NCBI GenBank assembly: GCA_026260175.1
Contig: JAKCWW010007743.1
Coordinates: 1 to 28,252, forward strand
Source: Reticulitermes lucifugus
Taxonomy: Eukaryota; Arthropoda; Insecta; Blattodea; Rhinotermitidae
Direction of reading: 5' to 3'
Length of the DNA stretch: 28,252 nucleotides
The notes beneath the pieces are model-generated. The model made no database searches. It saw nothing but the letters and a program-made list of their open reading frames with translations, and had not been told where the DNA came from. A program made the translations under genes and the position numbers. Below are positions 8,985-17,313 of the stretch, in pieces (the first letter of the stretch is position 1; the number at the start of each line of letters is the position of its first letter).

Positions 8985-9260
8985 AGCAGCAGCCAGGATA
9001 GTGTAATTGGTATAACAACTTGCTACAGGCTGGACGGTCCAGGGATCAAATCCCGGTTGGGCGAGATTTTCTGTGCCGTCCAGACTGGCCCCAATGCCCA
9101 CTCTGCCTCCTGTACAATGTATACTGGGTCTTTCCCAGGGGTAAAGTGGCTGGAGCATGATGCTGACCCACCACCTCCTTCTACTACCAGATGGCAAATA
9201 GGTCGGAGATGTACCTCCGCCTTCCCTCTGTGCCTGCATAGGCTTGTCCTGGGGTGACCT
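8985..9260 (+). mobile_element. tRNA-derived SINE (family 2)
   Basis: A-box-like TGTAATTGGTA lies near 9002 and a B-box-like GGATCAAATCC at 9043-9053, followed by a GC-richer body to about 9260. The antisense translation contains FTPGKDPVYIVQEAEWALGP, which I recall as a frequent spurious protein in cockroach and termite gene sets. The three long ORFs over it are therefore SINE readings, not genes. Confidence 0.75.
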
Positions 9261-10342
9261 TTACTTCTGTTGCAGTTCTTATGGGTTTCCTGTGGGTTAG
9301 ACATGGATAAGTTTACACTGCAGCGTCAAATGTTTTGTATAAATACTGTTTGGAATGTAAGTCTGCCCAGAATTGTCAGATTTCTGATTGAAGTTCCCTG
9401 GGGTTTGAGTTCCCCACCTTAATGGTCCAGATTTTGTCATTGAAGTAAGAAGACTTGCATAGTTATAGACTGGTAACCAAAATGGTATCAATTGCTGAAA
9501 CTGAAAGATTTGCAGCGTTGGAGCTTGGCTTGAGTATTTACCACATATGCCTGTTAAGCGCCTTGCACAAGAAATGGCAGCATTACTGTGCCAGTGCTTT
9601 GAAACATACACCAGCCATGGATTGAAACATATATCGCAAGCAGCACAAATAACAAGCACTTGAGAGTAATATATACAAAACAAATGTAGTCTTAACAAGG
9701 ATGTAATAACAGTATGTGTGTATGATTTGAAAAGGTGAAATGAAAATTAAATATCAGCCTGTGGAAGCCCCTATCAGACCAGGTGCCACCCAGTCCAGGG
9801 ACGAGATGCGAAACTTCTCACAAAATGACTTACCCTCACTGAACAGCACTGAGGCTCCCAGTTGCCATGTGTGTGGAAATGTGAAGCACAACCAAGACTG
9901 GATTTAGAAAATTTATTCAGGCCAAAATTAGATGTTTCCACATCAGAAGATCAGACAACAGTGTTTTGTATCCCAGGATGCAGAGGAGAAAGGTCAATGC
10001 TGAGGGAAGGTATTACATAAGTGAAACCACAATGCACGGAAATCCACACAACTAAAGTTGAAAGTATATTACACTCAGGCACATTAAAAAAAACAGTTGT
10101 GTACATTTTGTAGCCACGTAACTGGTATCTTCTGTCGTTTCATGATGATGAACTTGATACTTAAGATTGGTTGCTTGTGAGGTTTCTTTTGAAATTTAAC
10201 TTCCACTATAATGCTGCCAAAAGTTCTAAATAGTTGTTGTCTCAGTGAGTGTTAGTACAGAACTTCAGCTGCTTCCATGAAATTCCTTTGAGATTCCGTT
10301 GCAATGTTTTCTTCAGGTTACAGACAGAAAAACCAACTTAAT
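9261..10342 (+). other. Intronic sequence, no recognised element
   Basis: The longest frame, 9297-9698 on the minus strand (133 codons), has no domain and no splice support. No repeat pair was found. Confidence 0.5.
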
Positions 10343-10507
10343 GTGAGGATTCAGGTCTTCTGGGGTGTGATGCTGTGTCGTTGGGTGAGTGGTTTACAGC
10401 AGCTCAGAGGACTGCTTGACTCTTGAAGATGAAGGAACTGTATTTCTTTGAAATGTGGGAAACCACCAATGACACAGTATCACATTCCAGAAGACGTGAA
10501 TCCCCAA
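10343..10507. repeat. Palindromic repeat, family P1
   Basis: The left arm holds GGATTCAGGTCTTCTGGGGT, and the reverse complement of the right arm holds GGATTCACGTCTTCTGGAAT. Both continue GTGATGCTGTGTC/GTGATACTGTGTC. It is related to 1347-1490 and lies just upstream of exon D. Confidence 0.72.
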
Positions 10508-10623
10508 CTACACTTCTGTGAGTATGCAAAATCTCACAAGCTTAATCTGATGAAGTAACTTTTTTTCCTACATTAAAAATGAACTGCATTTTCAGTGTTT
10601 TAAGGAAGTTCTGTTTTTGGCAG

Positions 10624-11123
10624 AGTACGTGACTTCTGGTCTGAATCAGGCCCAGCAGATGTTTTAGCCAAGGTCCAGAGAAAAGAAATTACGTTATTCC
10701 GGGCAGCAGAAATGTTGAATGTAACTGTTACAACGTTAGCGAACTATCTGTCAACACTGCGTCGTGGGGGTTCATCGTCGGGAGATGAAGGTGTGGATGA
10801 ATCTAGGGATGCTGATGACTCTTTTGAAGATGTGTCTGTGGCTGTACCACGTTCTTCAACTCCAAAGAAGCTAGCAACTGCTGCCCTGGAAAATAATCCT
10901 GATATTACAATAGTAAAGCAAGAGAATACTGTTCCAATCTCAAATCATGAGCAAGATGACGACGACGACGATGAAGACGAAGATGACGACGATGATGATG
11001 ATGACTCGGCCGCTTCTTCAGTTGCTACTAATAATAATGCAGAGAATTCAGACATTGAAGTTGGAGATGGACAAGAGACCAATGGAACACAACACGGTGA
11101 TGGAAATAACCATTGCATGGAAG
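10624..11123 (+). CDS. Exon D: second psq-like HTH module and acidic tail
   Basis: The acceptor is TTTTTGGCAG; the first base A completes the Arg codon begun in exon C. The read-through HPYR|VRDFW links two HTH-like modules. Module 2 (about residues 145-190) reads FWSESGPADVLAKVQRKEIT, then LFRAAEMLNVTVTTLANYL, then STLRRG, echoing FWEEP...AIKSKELEMKAGAELLGVSYGTL in exon C. A Ser/Asp/Glu-rich tail follows, with a 17-residue Asp/Glu run (codons about 10956-11006), then Asn/Gly/Thr-rich sequence to HCME. I end the exon at GAAG|GTGGGT (11123/11124), leaving phase 1. If that donor is unused, the frame continues through an unconvincing tail to TAG at 11168-11170. A tandem-HTH nuclear DNA-binding protein is inferred from the modules, not from a search. 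Confidence 0.85.
10956..11006 (+). repeat. GAY/GAA trinucleotide tract encoding an Asp/Glu run
   Basis: Mixed GAC, GAT and GAA codons run in frame inside exon D and encode 14-15 Asp with interspersed Glu. The codon mixture keeps the DNA from being a pure microsatellite, although GAC and GAT blocks repeat locally. Acidic runs are common in nuclear proteins. The reverse strand is open as poly-Ser, which is only a shadow. Confidence 0.85.
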
Positions 11124-11329
11124 GTGGGTGCTCACTATGGTTAAATACGATTAAATCATCCACAAAATAGACATTCCTCCTCACCAGTTAATGGTTTTGT
11201 CAGCTCTTGTCATTTTTTGCTGCTATCAAAGTCCTTGGTTCTTCTGTCTGTCTAGGATGCCACACTAATAAGTGTGCAGTACTCAGTTTGTCTCGTGTTC
11301 TGACATAGTAGTTGATATAAATTAACTGG
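11124..11329 (+). other. Sequence after the exon D donor
   Basis: Begins GTGGGT. The reading frame would stay open only to TAG at 11168-11170. Nothing else is recognised. Confidence 0.5.
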
Positions 11330-11437
11330 TTGTTGGTAGTGGCCTCTGTGACTAACTGATCTCTCATTCAGAGGAGTCCTACAACAATAAGGTGGCCTAG
11401 GCCCTGATTTGGGCTGTTGTGCCACAGGAAGAAAAAA
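11330..11437 (+). mobile_element. 5'-truncated SINE (family 1)
   Basis: GGTAGTGGCCTCTGTGACTA...CAGAGGAGTCCTAC...GGGCTGTTGTGCCACAG aligns with 350-500. The tRNA-like head is missing and the tail is A-rich (GAAGAAAAAAATTAAC). 5' truncation with an A-rich end is the expected product of incomplete reverse transcription. Confidence 0.7.
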
Positions 11438-12840
11438 ATTAACTGATTGGGACAAGTTCTGTTTTCACATGCAAGTTACGCTGTTTGAACTAATGTGAGA
11501 GATTTTAGAACCACTGACAGCAGGTGTCATTATTCGGTCAAGAAACCTCAGTCCACAAATGAAACCTTTCAGTTGTTATGGTCTGCACTTTCAGATTAGA
11601 TGCAAAGGAATTTCGTATTTTTCATATGTCCTTTCTCTTTTTTTTTTTTCAGCTGCGTAAACCTTTGAGCTACATTGCAGAGTGCTGATAGTAGTGCGCG
11701 CTGCATTTCATTTGTGAGTGAAACAGTTCCATTAAGAGATACCTGCAGGTTCCAGAAAAATGGAGACTTGCATTGTGCTTTATTTCCTTACCAAATATTG
11801 TCCCATTTAATGATGTATCAGGAAGACAGATTTATGTGTACAGATTCCTAGTTATTGTGTCCGTTATGCCTTCTATTACATCCTACTTATACTGATGCCA
11901 ACAGACACCTCGCATATGGAAGTTCACCCTATTCAGATACAGGTGTGGTTTATCATTACTTGAACATATTCAGTAATATAGTCTTACAAGACTAAAAATT
12001 AGTTCTTGAATTTTGGTGCTACAGGAAAAAGGTAAGATGGGACATTAACTGTGTATGACATTCACAGTGTCATTACACCCAAAATGATCACATTTACAAT
12101 TTTACTTACTAAAATATTATGTACTGGAGGTGTGCTGGTACAGTTTGTTGCATCATTCATCACTGGACCTTAAAAAGCCACACTGTCTGAGAAATGCGTT
12201 AGCAATAATCTTACAGTTTAAGACTAACTTCTTCATGTTCTAGCAAATGCAGTATAATGTAATATAGTATACCAAGTATGCAGCCCCATAAAACTTTGCC
12301 CACGTTTATAGAAGTGAATGGCAATGATATGACTTTATAATGATGTGTATTATAGTACCATATTCTTCTGTGTAATTCTTCAATTTTCTTTACAAAAGGA
12401 ATGATAAGTTAATACCTGGCAGAAAGGCTTGAAAGCAAGGATGATTTGAAGTCAGCAGATTATTTCAAACATTTTCTTTCTACTTGTGTTTATCTGAATG
12501 GTCAAATTCAGAGATTTGGCATAGCTGTATTGATATTTTGCCTTGTAAATATTTGTTTAAGGAGCTATAGCAAACCTGTATAAAATATGTGCAATTTTAA
12601 TATTTTTTAGGGTTTATTTAAGCTATGACCATAATTTTGTTTTTGTTACTGTCATCTTTTGGTTTTCTGTCATCATTTATGTTTCATAATAGTTCTATTA
12701 GAAACTTTACTGTCTGGTTGATGGTTACTAGGGTATTACTTGGAAATGGGTTTGAGCTTCTGAATTTTTAAAGGTGTCTGCTAGTATCAGTTTTTACTTT
12801 CCAAACGACACAATGACACGAATATTTGTATATTCATTTG
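11438..12840. other. AT-rich sequence, probably intron or 3' UTR
   Basis: A strong acceptor-like T tract ending CAG at 11652 is followed by CTGCGTAA. In the phase left by exon D this gives two Ala codons and a stop, so it is an alternative last exon. No other coding signal is seen. Confidence 0.4.
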
Positions 12841-12900
12841 TTTACTACATCATGTTTCAGCCAACCATTATGGCCATCATCAGGTAGTTTCATGATTACA
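12841..12900 (-). repeat. Single arm of the P2 motif
   Basis: On the minus strand CTGATGA (12877-12883) is followed by T, a GGCCA/TGGCT hairpin and GAAACATG. The stem sequence differs from that at 2592-2789 but pairs equally well. No inverted partner was found nearby. Confidence 0.6.
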
Positions 12901-12949
12901 TAAAAGTCATCCATGCATTCTTATTAGCAAAGTATTCGACCGGTAAACT

Positions 12950-13359
12950 GTCCATTTTTAACCCCTTAAAGCATCGAGGCTTAGCACTTTTCCCAATAAC
13001 CAACAGCTTCTTTTTATCAGTTCCTGACATGTTTGAACAGCATAACACAGTTTTGTGATCCATTTCTTTTTAGAACCCAACAATTGTACATGCTTGTAGC
13101 ATAGAGAACCATCCGGTGTGGCACGATAAAACAGGCCTGTTTCATCAGCACTGCAGATATCATCTGCACAAAATTTCTGAAGTAATTCGGGTACTTCTTG
13201 GATTTCCACGGTTTTTCCTGTCCCAATTAAACGACATGCTGTCCCAAATAAGCGAAGAAAACCCTGGCAATTTTCTCGATTCGGTTTTGTTCTTTAAGAT
13301 TTGTCCCATATAAATGGCTGCCCCAATTAACCGATGGCCCAATTAACTGGAATCTACTG
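12950..13359 (-). mobile_element. Internally deleted Tigger/pogo-like transposon, right end and DDE fragment
   Basis: On the minus strand the terminus CAGTAGATTCCAGTTAATTG (ending at 13359, followed by TA) leads into 150 bp of non-coding sequence. A DDE-type fragment follows with PELLQKFCADDICSADETGL and [29 protein letters not shown] is diagnostic for Tigger/jerky-type transposases. At about 13055 the frame shifts; the family's NMSGTDKK and [13 protein letters not shown] blocks appear in other frames down to about 12960. The N-terminal DNA-binding domain is absent, so this is a dead, deleted copy. Confidence 0.83.
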
Positions 13360-13361
13360 TA

Positions 13362-13633
13362 GTGGAATAATACAGGTACAATAATACTTAAAGTTGATTT
13401 AAAATTGCTTAAAATCAGAGTGTACTGCTGTTCTTCGATAAAGGAGATTTAATTTTAAAATGTGTAAATTTGTAGTGGACAGGATCCATGCAACCAACAT
13501 TCTTGCACATGACGTGTTGTAGTGTAGTATACTGCAGGGAACAGTAAATAATAGTAAATGTCCTTCATCAACACACAGCAGCACACTCTGATTTTAAGCA
13601 ATTTTAATTATTATTGTACCTGTATTATTCCAC
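13362..13633. mobile_element. 272-bp MITE with TA target duplication
   Basis: The left end GTGGAATAATACAGGTACAA and the reverse complement of the right end are identical over at least 20 bp. TA flanks both sides (13360-13361 and 13634-13635). Arms extend about 75 nt, including GCTTAAAATCAGAGTGT. The TA on the left is also the TA bordering the Tigger-like terminus. Confidence 0.88.
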
Positions 13634-13727
13634 TATTTGGAATAGTAACTAACTTATAAATATTTTATACTCACTGTTTGTAAAGGAGAGGCCTCTACCT
13701 CAATATACTTCCTTTCATGTAATTGTG

Positions 13728-14110
13728 TCGCCCTCGGTGGACTAGTGGTTAGCGTGCTCGCCACTGGACCCAAGGTTCGCGGGTTNNNNNNNNNNNNNNN
13801 NNNNNNNNNNNNNNNNNNNNNNNNNNNNNNNNNNNNNNNNNNNNNNNNNNNNNNNNNNNNNNNNNNNNNNNNNNNNNNNNNNNNNNNNNNNNNNNNNNNN
13901 NNNNNNNNNNNNNNNNNNNNNNNNNNNNNNNNNNNNNNNNNNNNNNNNNNNNNNNNNNNNNNNNNNNNNNNNNNNNNNNNNNNNNNNNNNNNNNNNNNNN
14001 NNNNNNNNNNNNNNAGTGGACTGGTCACTCACTACAGAATGCACACTTCCAGACCTAGAAACCTCTGAAAGGAGGCCGTATGCTCCGCAAGGAGCGACAG
14101 GAGGAAAATA
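13728..14110 (+). mobile_element. tRNA-derived SINE (family 3), interrupted by an assembly gap
   Basis: The head contains GCCCTCGGTGGACTAGTGG, an A box TGGTTAGCGTG (13746-13756) and a B-box start GGTTCGCGGGTT just before the N run. After the gap, the unique 3' part carries GCTCCGCAAGGAGCGACAGG and ends in an AATAATAGAAATAATA tail. The intact tRNA-like promoter suggests a relatively young insertion. The long X-filled ORFs here are artefacts of the gap. Confidence 0.7.
13786..14014. other. Assembly gap (229 N)
   Basis: Run of N. The repeat on both sides suggests that assembly failed inside a high-copy SINE. Confidence 0.99.
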
Positions 14111-14540
14111 ATAATAGAAATAATACATGTAATTGTGAAACTTGTTTCTGATGACCGTAATAGTCGGTCAGAACATGTTATAGTAAGTAAATGAATATAC
14201 AAACGTTCCTGGTGTTCTGTCATTCAGAAAGTGAAAACCGATATTAATTTGATAAACACAACAGGCTGATGTTGCCCAAATTTGTCTCCGCTAGGTTTGA
14301 GAGTATTTAGAGAGCAAGGAATGTAGTGCCTGCAGTATGGTATCATGAAGCCAGTCACGGGGTTGCAAATCTTACGGCATATAGACCAAATGCTGATGTC
14401 ATGCGTATGGGTGCATTTTTCATAATTCCCGATCGTACTAAGTGCTGTGATCTTTCTAGTGCATTGTGACTTTACTAAATCAGAAGGTATTTGTGCGATT
14501 AAGTAATAATATACTTTAGCGCCATGTTGTAAGATATAAA
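14111..14540. other. Spacer with a variant of the P2 motif
   Basis: CTGATGA at 14148-14154 overlaps a hairpin ACCG/CGGT and is followed by CAGAACATG, a diverged version of the P2 motif. The 115-codon minus frame at 14224-14571 is not recognised and has no splice support. Confidence 0.45.
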
Positions 14541-14966
14541 ATAATTTTATTTTACTGTATGTTCTCGTCAATTACAATGAATATCTGGTGCTCTGTCATT
14601 TACTTTTTGTGACTAGTTTTGACAGAAACTGCCATCATCAGGCAAAAATATTTCGCATCTAAAAATTACTGCACTAGCTTTGAATGTTTCTCATTACCTT
14701 AATGGAAGTTGAGTGACTCAGATGGTGTTGACAGCAGAGTGAGAATTCTCATGTATTTTAGTTATTCAGCACCATTATTACTGTGCAGTGTTTTAAAATT
14801 TCCAGTTTGATCATGAGAAACATTTATTGCAAGTGCAGTAATTTTTACATCTGAGATATTTTTGCCCAATGACTGCAGCTTCTTCCGATAGCAGTTATGA
14901 AAAATAAATGATATAGCACCACATGTTCATTGTATTTGATGGAAGCATGTAGTAAAATAAAATTAT
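14541..14966. repeat. Long inverted-repeat element, family P2
   Basis: Ends read ATAATTTTATTTTACT and its complement AGTAAAATAAAATTAT. Arms of about 155 nt are separated by roughly 110 nt. The left arm on the minus strand has CTGATGA-T-GGCAG/CTGTC-AAAAC (14616-14641). The right arm holds a decayed counterpart. No coding capacity. Confidence 0.75.
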
Positions 14967-15029
14967 GATGAAATAATGTTTAGTGTGTTGTCAGGAGCCG
15001 TCAAGTTTAACAAATGGTACTAGTGCAGC

Positions 15030-15242
15030 ATCAAACATAACCTTCATCAGTAAATAATTCTTCTTCACAGTAAGCCTAGTGACATGTTTCAACTTATTCA
15101 GTCATTATCAGGCTAATCAATTGAAATATAAAAATTTTTGTGTTTTAATTGATTAGCCTGAAGGTGACCGAACAAGTTGGAAACATATGTCGCTAAAGTT
15201 CATGTGAACAAGAATTATTTACTAATAAAGGTTGTGTTTGAT
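15030..15242. repeat. Palindromic element, family P2
   Basis: The ATCAAACATAACCTT...AAGGTTGTGTTTGAT ends are inverted around 15136. Inner arms share TAGTAAATAATTCTTGTTCAC-like and GGCTAATCAATT sequence. The minus-strand left arm carries CTGATAA-T-GACT/AGTT-GAAACATG (15086-15111). It is the same architecture as 2592-2789 with different flanking arm sequence. Confidence 0.78.
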
Positions 15243-15770
15243 AATGTAGGGGTAATATTTGTCAATACAGATAGCACAACGGGATGCCAGACATCAAAGT
15301 TACATCAAGTTTGTTGTAAATTTCCTCATTTTCTTGTATTTTGGCACTGGGTGTAAGTAACTGATCAGTTTCAGCAGGGTCCCTTTATTACCAGGTGTCT
15401 TGGTGTCATGCTGGCTTCTGTAAGAGGGGAAGTTATAATTTTACGTATTTAGGGAAAACAGTCAGCCTCCCCCGTCCACCCACCAGTTACAGTGGATGGC
15501 CAACAAATTCAGTTATATATAAATATATATATACCGTAAGATACTTATTGTAAAGATCCCATGGGTGAAGTGTGATAGTGCAAAACTTATTCCTGCTGGG
15601 CTCTTCAGTTGACTTTGAGACTGAATTAGGTTGATCTTAGAAATATAAGAATATCTTAACAAGTCTTACTGCTGTTCTACAGGCTGTCTTCATACTTCGT
15701 TAGTTCTCGTTTGGTCTTTATAATTTAAAAGCTTTGTTCCATTGCAGCATGGATTCTGTTCCCCTTGTAC
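15243..15770. other. Spacer
   Basis: No exon is supported. It includes a short AT microsatellite near 15515-15533. Confidence 0.5.
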
Positions 15771-15935
15771 AGGGACCGTGCCATGGCTTATGCAGTTAGT
15801 TGCCAACCTTTCACCATGGAGGTCTGCATTCAGTTCCAGTCCCATTTGTGTGAGATTTGTGGTGGACAAAGTGGCATGGGGACAAGTTTTTCTCCAAGTT
15901 TTCCCTGTCATTATCATTCTACGCAATGCTCCATG
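15771..15935 (+). mobile_element. tRNA-derived SINE (family 4)
   Basis: GGGACCGTGCCATGGCTTAT gives a tRNA-like head and A box; GTTCCAGTCCC (15834-15843) is a B-box form. The body ends in CATTATCATTCTACGCAATG. Its antisense frame contains KTCPHATLSTTNLTQMG and ISHGTVP, which resembles a very common repeat-derived string in cockroach and termite gene sets (from memory). The 79-84 codon ORFs over it are not genes. Confidence 0.7.
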
Positions 15936-16119
15936 CCAGTTCATTCATCTGTTACTGATGCTATGTGATTGTAGCAGTTGACAGCATCGTTAAATGACGC
16001 ACTTGAAAGAGAGTCCCTTCTGCACTAATTGGATAAGTGTGTTTATGGTGCCAGACTTGAAGTAACATTTCGGTGAGCTGCTTAGTGGCACAACAAGTGC
16101 TGCCATTAGTCTGTCATTT

Positions 16120-16440
16120 ATTTTAACATTTCTCAGTTGGCTTCATATCTGGGCCACTTCGACAGTGTGACAGTAAAGATGATTTATCATGCCTTTGGCA
16201 GTATGATACATAGCTCCATCCTGCATGAAAATGCTGTCATTTGTAGGAAACCTCACTTTCATTTTCAGAAAGGCACTTGTACAAAATTTGTAGGACGCTG
16301 CTCCTGCATTGTCCCGTTTACAGCATGTAATGTATGTGTACCTTTCCAAGAACTCACACTCCAGACAGTGATTTTGTCAGGGGTATTTGACAGTTTGGTT
16401 TGGGCAATCAGCAAGCAGTTCTCAAATTTGTATCTTAAAT
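16120..16440 (-). pseudogene. Tc1-like transposase fragment (catalytic half)
   Basis: Minus-strand blocks read ITVWSVSSWKGTHTLHAVNG (about 16305-16365), then DSIFMQDGAMYHTAKGM (about 16190-16240), then PDMKPTEKC (about 16128-16155). These match VMVWGCFSW-G---L--I-GTMN, F-QDGAPCHTAK and SPDLNPIEN of Tc1 transposases, including the second Asp and the third-position Glu. Stops and frame changes make it non-functional. The expected upstream half appears at 17116-17313. Confidence 0.82.
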
Positions 16441-16451
16441 GCTGATATCGC

Positions 16452-16885
16452 TCACCCTGTGGCTTTACTGCGTGTGCAGGACTGTGGCCTCTCGGCAGCC
16501 CACTTCTCCCTCGCAGAAGCCTTGGTCTCCACTTCTGACCCTGACGTACACAAACCACTTTGCACATCGTCACGCCACCTTTTCTTAGGTCTTCCCTGCC
16601 TTCTCTTGCCACCTGAATTTCCCATGAACAGCGTCTTCACCATGCTTCTGTCTTCCATTCTCGCTATGTGTCCAAGCCATCTCAGCCTTCTACTTTTAAT
16701 TTCCTGGACAAGGTCTGGTTGTGTATGTAGATCTCTAAGCTCGGTGTTAGTTCTGTATCTCCATTTGTCATTTTCATTTACAGGTCCAAAAATTCTCCTC
16801 ACAAGTGTCCTGTCTCATATAACTAACATATATATTTCTTGGTATCAAGGTGCCAGGTTTCTGCTGCATGCATCAGTACAGGACT
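16452..16885 (-). mobile_element. Fragment of a non-LTR retrotransposon (C-terminal end of its reverse transcriptase ORF)
   Basis: The minus frame 16452-16802 has RRIFGPV, SRRLRWLGHIARMEDRSMV and GKRRQGRPKKRWRDDV in family order. The region is typical of the end of the endonuclease-reverse transcriptase ORF of RTE-like elements. Further upstream, in another frame, PVLMHAAETW (about 16853-16882) matches the P-LLYGAETW block that precedes it, with a frameshift and a stop near 16810. Only the 3' part is present, as usual for 5'-truncated insertions. The 174-codon plus-strand ORF over it is antisense. Confidence 0.88.
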
Positions 16886-17115
16886 TTGATGTTGCCAGAT
16901 ACTGCTCTTGATTTTAAATTGAGACATCCATTATTTGCACTGTTTGCTTTATCAGAGAAGCAGGCCTATAAAGGACTGTACCTTCTTACAACTGTATCTT
17001 ACTGATTGATTCAGAATGGAACTTCATACATTATGTCTCCCCCCCCCCCACCTTTTTTTACTCTGTTTTCTATGGAAATGCTGTACCTTGCTCAGTTATC
17101 TTTAGTCCATGATTT

Positions 17116-17313
17116 TTACTTGTGTACCCATACCTTAAAACCAAACTCAATAAGATGCTTGCACACAGTTCTGGCAATAATCTGAGCTCCACCGTTGCTC
17201 ACCACGACTGCTAGATCTTTCGTTCTTCTCTTGTGGTTCTCTAAAACAAATTCTTCAGCCTTCTCTCTTTCTGAGACAGGACTTCCCAAATGCTCTTGCA
17301 GTTGGTACACCAT
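17116..17313 (-). pseudogene. Tc1-like transposase fragment (N-terminal HTH)
   Basis: The minus frame contains RRTKDLAVVVSNGGAQIIAR followed by TVCKHLIEFGFKVWVHK. The pattern TV-+-L-E-GFK resembles the second HTH of Tc1 transposases (TVRRRLHEAGLK-RVARKKP). It lies upstream, on the same strand, of the catalytic half at 16120-16440, so both probably come from one element split by the non-LTR fragment. Confidence 0.6.

Noticed and set aside
8928-9304. Three overlapping ORFs of about 93-103 codons
   Set aside because: All lie over a tRNA-derived SINE.
9297-9698. 133-codon minus-strand ORF
   Set aside because: No recognisable domain, no splice or start support, and an intronic location; length alone is compatible with chance.
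10945-11184. Minus-strand ORF with a poly-Ser run
   Set aside because: It is the complement of the Asp/Glu tract of exon D.
13728-13785. Possible functional tRNA gene
   Set aside because: A and B boxes are present, but a cloverleaf cannot be closed before the gap and a SINE body and A-rich tail follow; it is a SINE head.
13654-14128. Long ORFs rich in X
   Set aside because: They are open only because N codons in the assembly gap cannot be stops.
16387-16911. 174-codon plus-strand ORF, the longest in the window
   Set aside because: It is the antisense of the non-LTR reverse transcriptase fragment, whose minus-strand reading shows family motifs in order.
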